From positions 1,137,001-1,201,000 of the forward strand of contig NC_015499.1 in assembly GCF_000212395.1 (NCBI RefSeq): DNA of 64,000 nucleotides. The letters are read 5' to 3'. The position numbers and the translations under genes were made by a program. This stretch comes from Thermodesulfobium narugense DSM 14796 (GTDB taxonomy: Bacteria; Thermodesulfobiota; Thermodesulfobiia; Thermodesulfobiales; Thermodesulfobiaceae). Below are positions 63,251 through 64,000 of the stretch, piece by piece (the first letter of the stretch is position 1; each line of letters starts with the position of its first letter). A model generated the notes under the pieces. It had not been told where the DNA came from. It worked only from the letters and a program-made list of their open reading frames with translations, and ran no database searches.

Positions 63251-64000
63251 TTAGACTCTTGTTCTTCTAATTTTTATTAAAGAATTTAAATAAATTAGCA
63301 CTAACGCTGCTAATATGAGAAATATTCCTATAATTTCATATTTTCCAGGAACTTCCCCAAGATGGTACCAAGCTTCTAAGATTGAAAAAATTGGAACAAG
63401 CAAAGAAGTCAATCCTAACACCGAAGGAGAGATATTTTTTAGAAGATAAAGCCACAAGAACCATGCAAAACCAGTTGCCAAAACCCCAATAAAAAATAAA
63501 GCAAGAACAAGTGTTAAATTAACTTCTATTGGTTTTGATATTTTAACAAAAAAAGAAAAGAAGAAAACACCTAAGAAACCAAATAACATCTGCCAGAAAG
63601 AAAGAGTAATGCCATCTATCTTTTCTTTACTCCTCCATATAAAAACAGCAACAATATTTGCTGCAGCCCATGACAGCCCTCCTAACAAGGCAGCAACATA
63701 ACTCAAAAGATTAGAATTTGAGGTCCACAGCTGTAAAATAAAAATGAGTCCTATTAAAGCTAAAACAAAGGATATCTTTTGTAAGATAGACAACTTTTCT
63801 TTTAAAAACATCACAGAGAAAAGAATGGTCCAAAATGGCATAGAATAAATAAGAAGGACTACCTTTCCAGCCCCGCCTTGAACTAGAGCTACATTATAAA
63901 AGATCATTAACAAAGAGTTTTGCAAAAAACCTAATATAATAATTAACCATATATTTTTTGGCATTGTTAATTTTTTTAAAGAAAGAACAATAACAAATAA
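63251..64000 (-). CDS. EamA/DMT-family transporter, 5' end outside window
   Basis: At least 250 residues, with the frame open to the right edge, so the true start lies beyond. About eight spans are visible with the two-EamA-repeat layout: NVALVQGGAGKVVLLIYSMPFWTILFSVMFLKEKL ends the first repeat (residues summarised by position) and PSVLGLTSLLVPIFSILEAWYHLGE the second. These proteins export or import small metabolites; the substrate cannot be told. Confidence 0.85.
   Translation of the reverse strand, partial: LFVIVLSLKKLTMPKNIWLIIILGFLQNSLLMIFYNVALVQGGAGKVVLLIYSMPFWTILFSVMFLKEKLSILQKISFVLALIGLIFILQLWTSNSNLLSYVAALLGGLSWAAANIVAVFIWRSKEKIDGITLSFWQMLFGFLGVFFFSFFVKISKPIEVNLTLVLALFFIGVLATGFAWFLWLYLLKNISPSVLGLTSLLVPIFSILEAWYHLGEVPGKYEIIGIFLILAALVLIYLNSLIKIRRTRV

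Overview
The window is AT-rich and compactly coded. It reads as a diderm, anaerobic, probably thermophilic bacterium. A TolC/AcrAB-type RND pump, a second TolC-linked ABC exporter and an SLH-domain outer-membrane porin imply an outer membrane. Two Tat-exported formate dehydrogenases (one using selenocysteine), a sulfide:quinone oxidoreductase, a NifS/IscU pair, a two-subunit glycine decarboxylase and a secreted serpin fit a Thermodesulfobium-like sulfur/C1 anaerobe. That assignment is an inference from gene content only.

Layout. Positions 1-1762 hold two decayed, oppositely oriented IS21-type elements. Positions 1783-4724 hold a compact cassette that I read as a graspetide-type (omega-ester/amide) RiPP cluster: a 63-residue precursor, an internal hairpin terminator, an MvdC/MvdD-like ATP-grasp ligase and an ABC exporter. 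Positions 4728-6527 hold nifS-iscU with a promoter and a possible Rrf2-type operator. Positions 6528-6966 hold no convincing gene. Positions 6967-9802 hold a polytopic membrane protein, an SQR and a 52-residue protein. On the minus strand, 9813-17981 runs tetR-tolC-acrA-acrB-orf174-selA. Positions 18277-28333 hold two tRNA-Leu genes around a small CC/Se-motif-like protein, a large PAS/GAF/GGDEF/EAL protein, thrS, tRNA-Val, a diguanylate cyclase, two metallo-beta-lactamase-fold hydrolases and rarA.

Positions 28501-35249 hold panE followed by a tripartite ABC efflux operon with two different permeases. Positions 35259-45335 (minus) hold two formate dehydrogenase operons around an fdhE gene. The downstream operon encodes a Cys enzyme. 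The upstream one encodes a Sec enzyme with an in-frame UGA and a SECIS-like hairpin. selA in the same window fits this.

Positions 45547-54900 (minus) form a long operon: pyrD, dtd, rdgB, gcvT, gcvH, gcvPA, gcvPB, a lipoyl/octanoyl transferase, lipA and lpdA. It is a nearly self-contained glycine cleavage/synthase system with its own lipoylation genes. Then come tRNA-Pro and an FmdB-type zinc ribbon, a molybdopterin oxidoreductase, a DUF445 protein, a ThiF-like adenylyltransferase, a secreted serpin with a secreted partner of unknown function, the SLH porin, a ferritin-like protein resembling encapsulin cargo, and an EamA transporter cut by the window edge.

The best candidate for an undescribed system is the graspetide-like cassette at 1783-4724. 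Its precursor core has two Ser/Thr-to-acid blocks and does not carry the microviridin signature.
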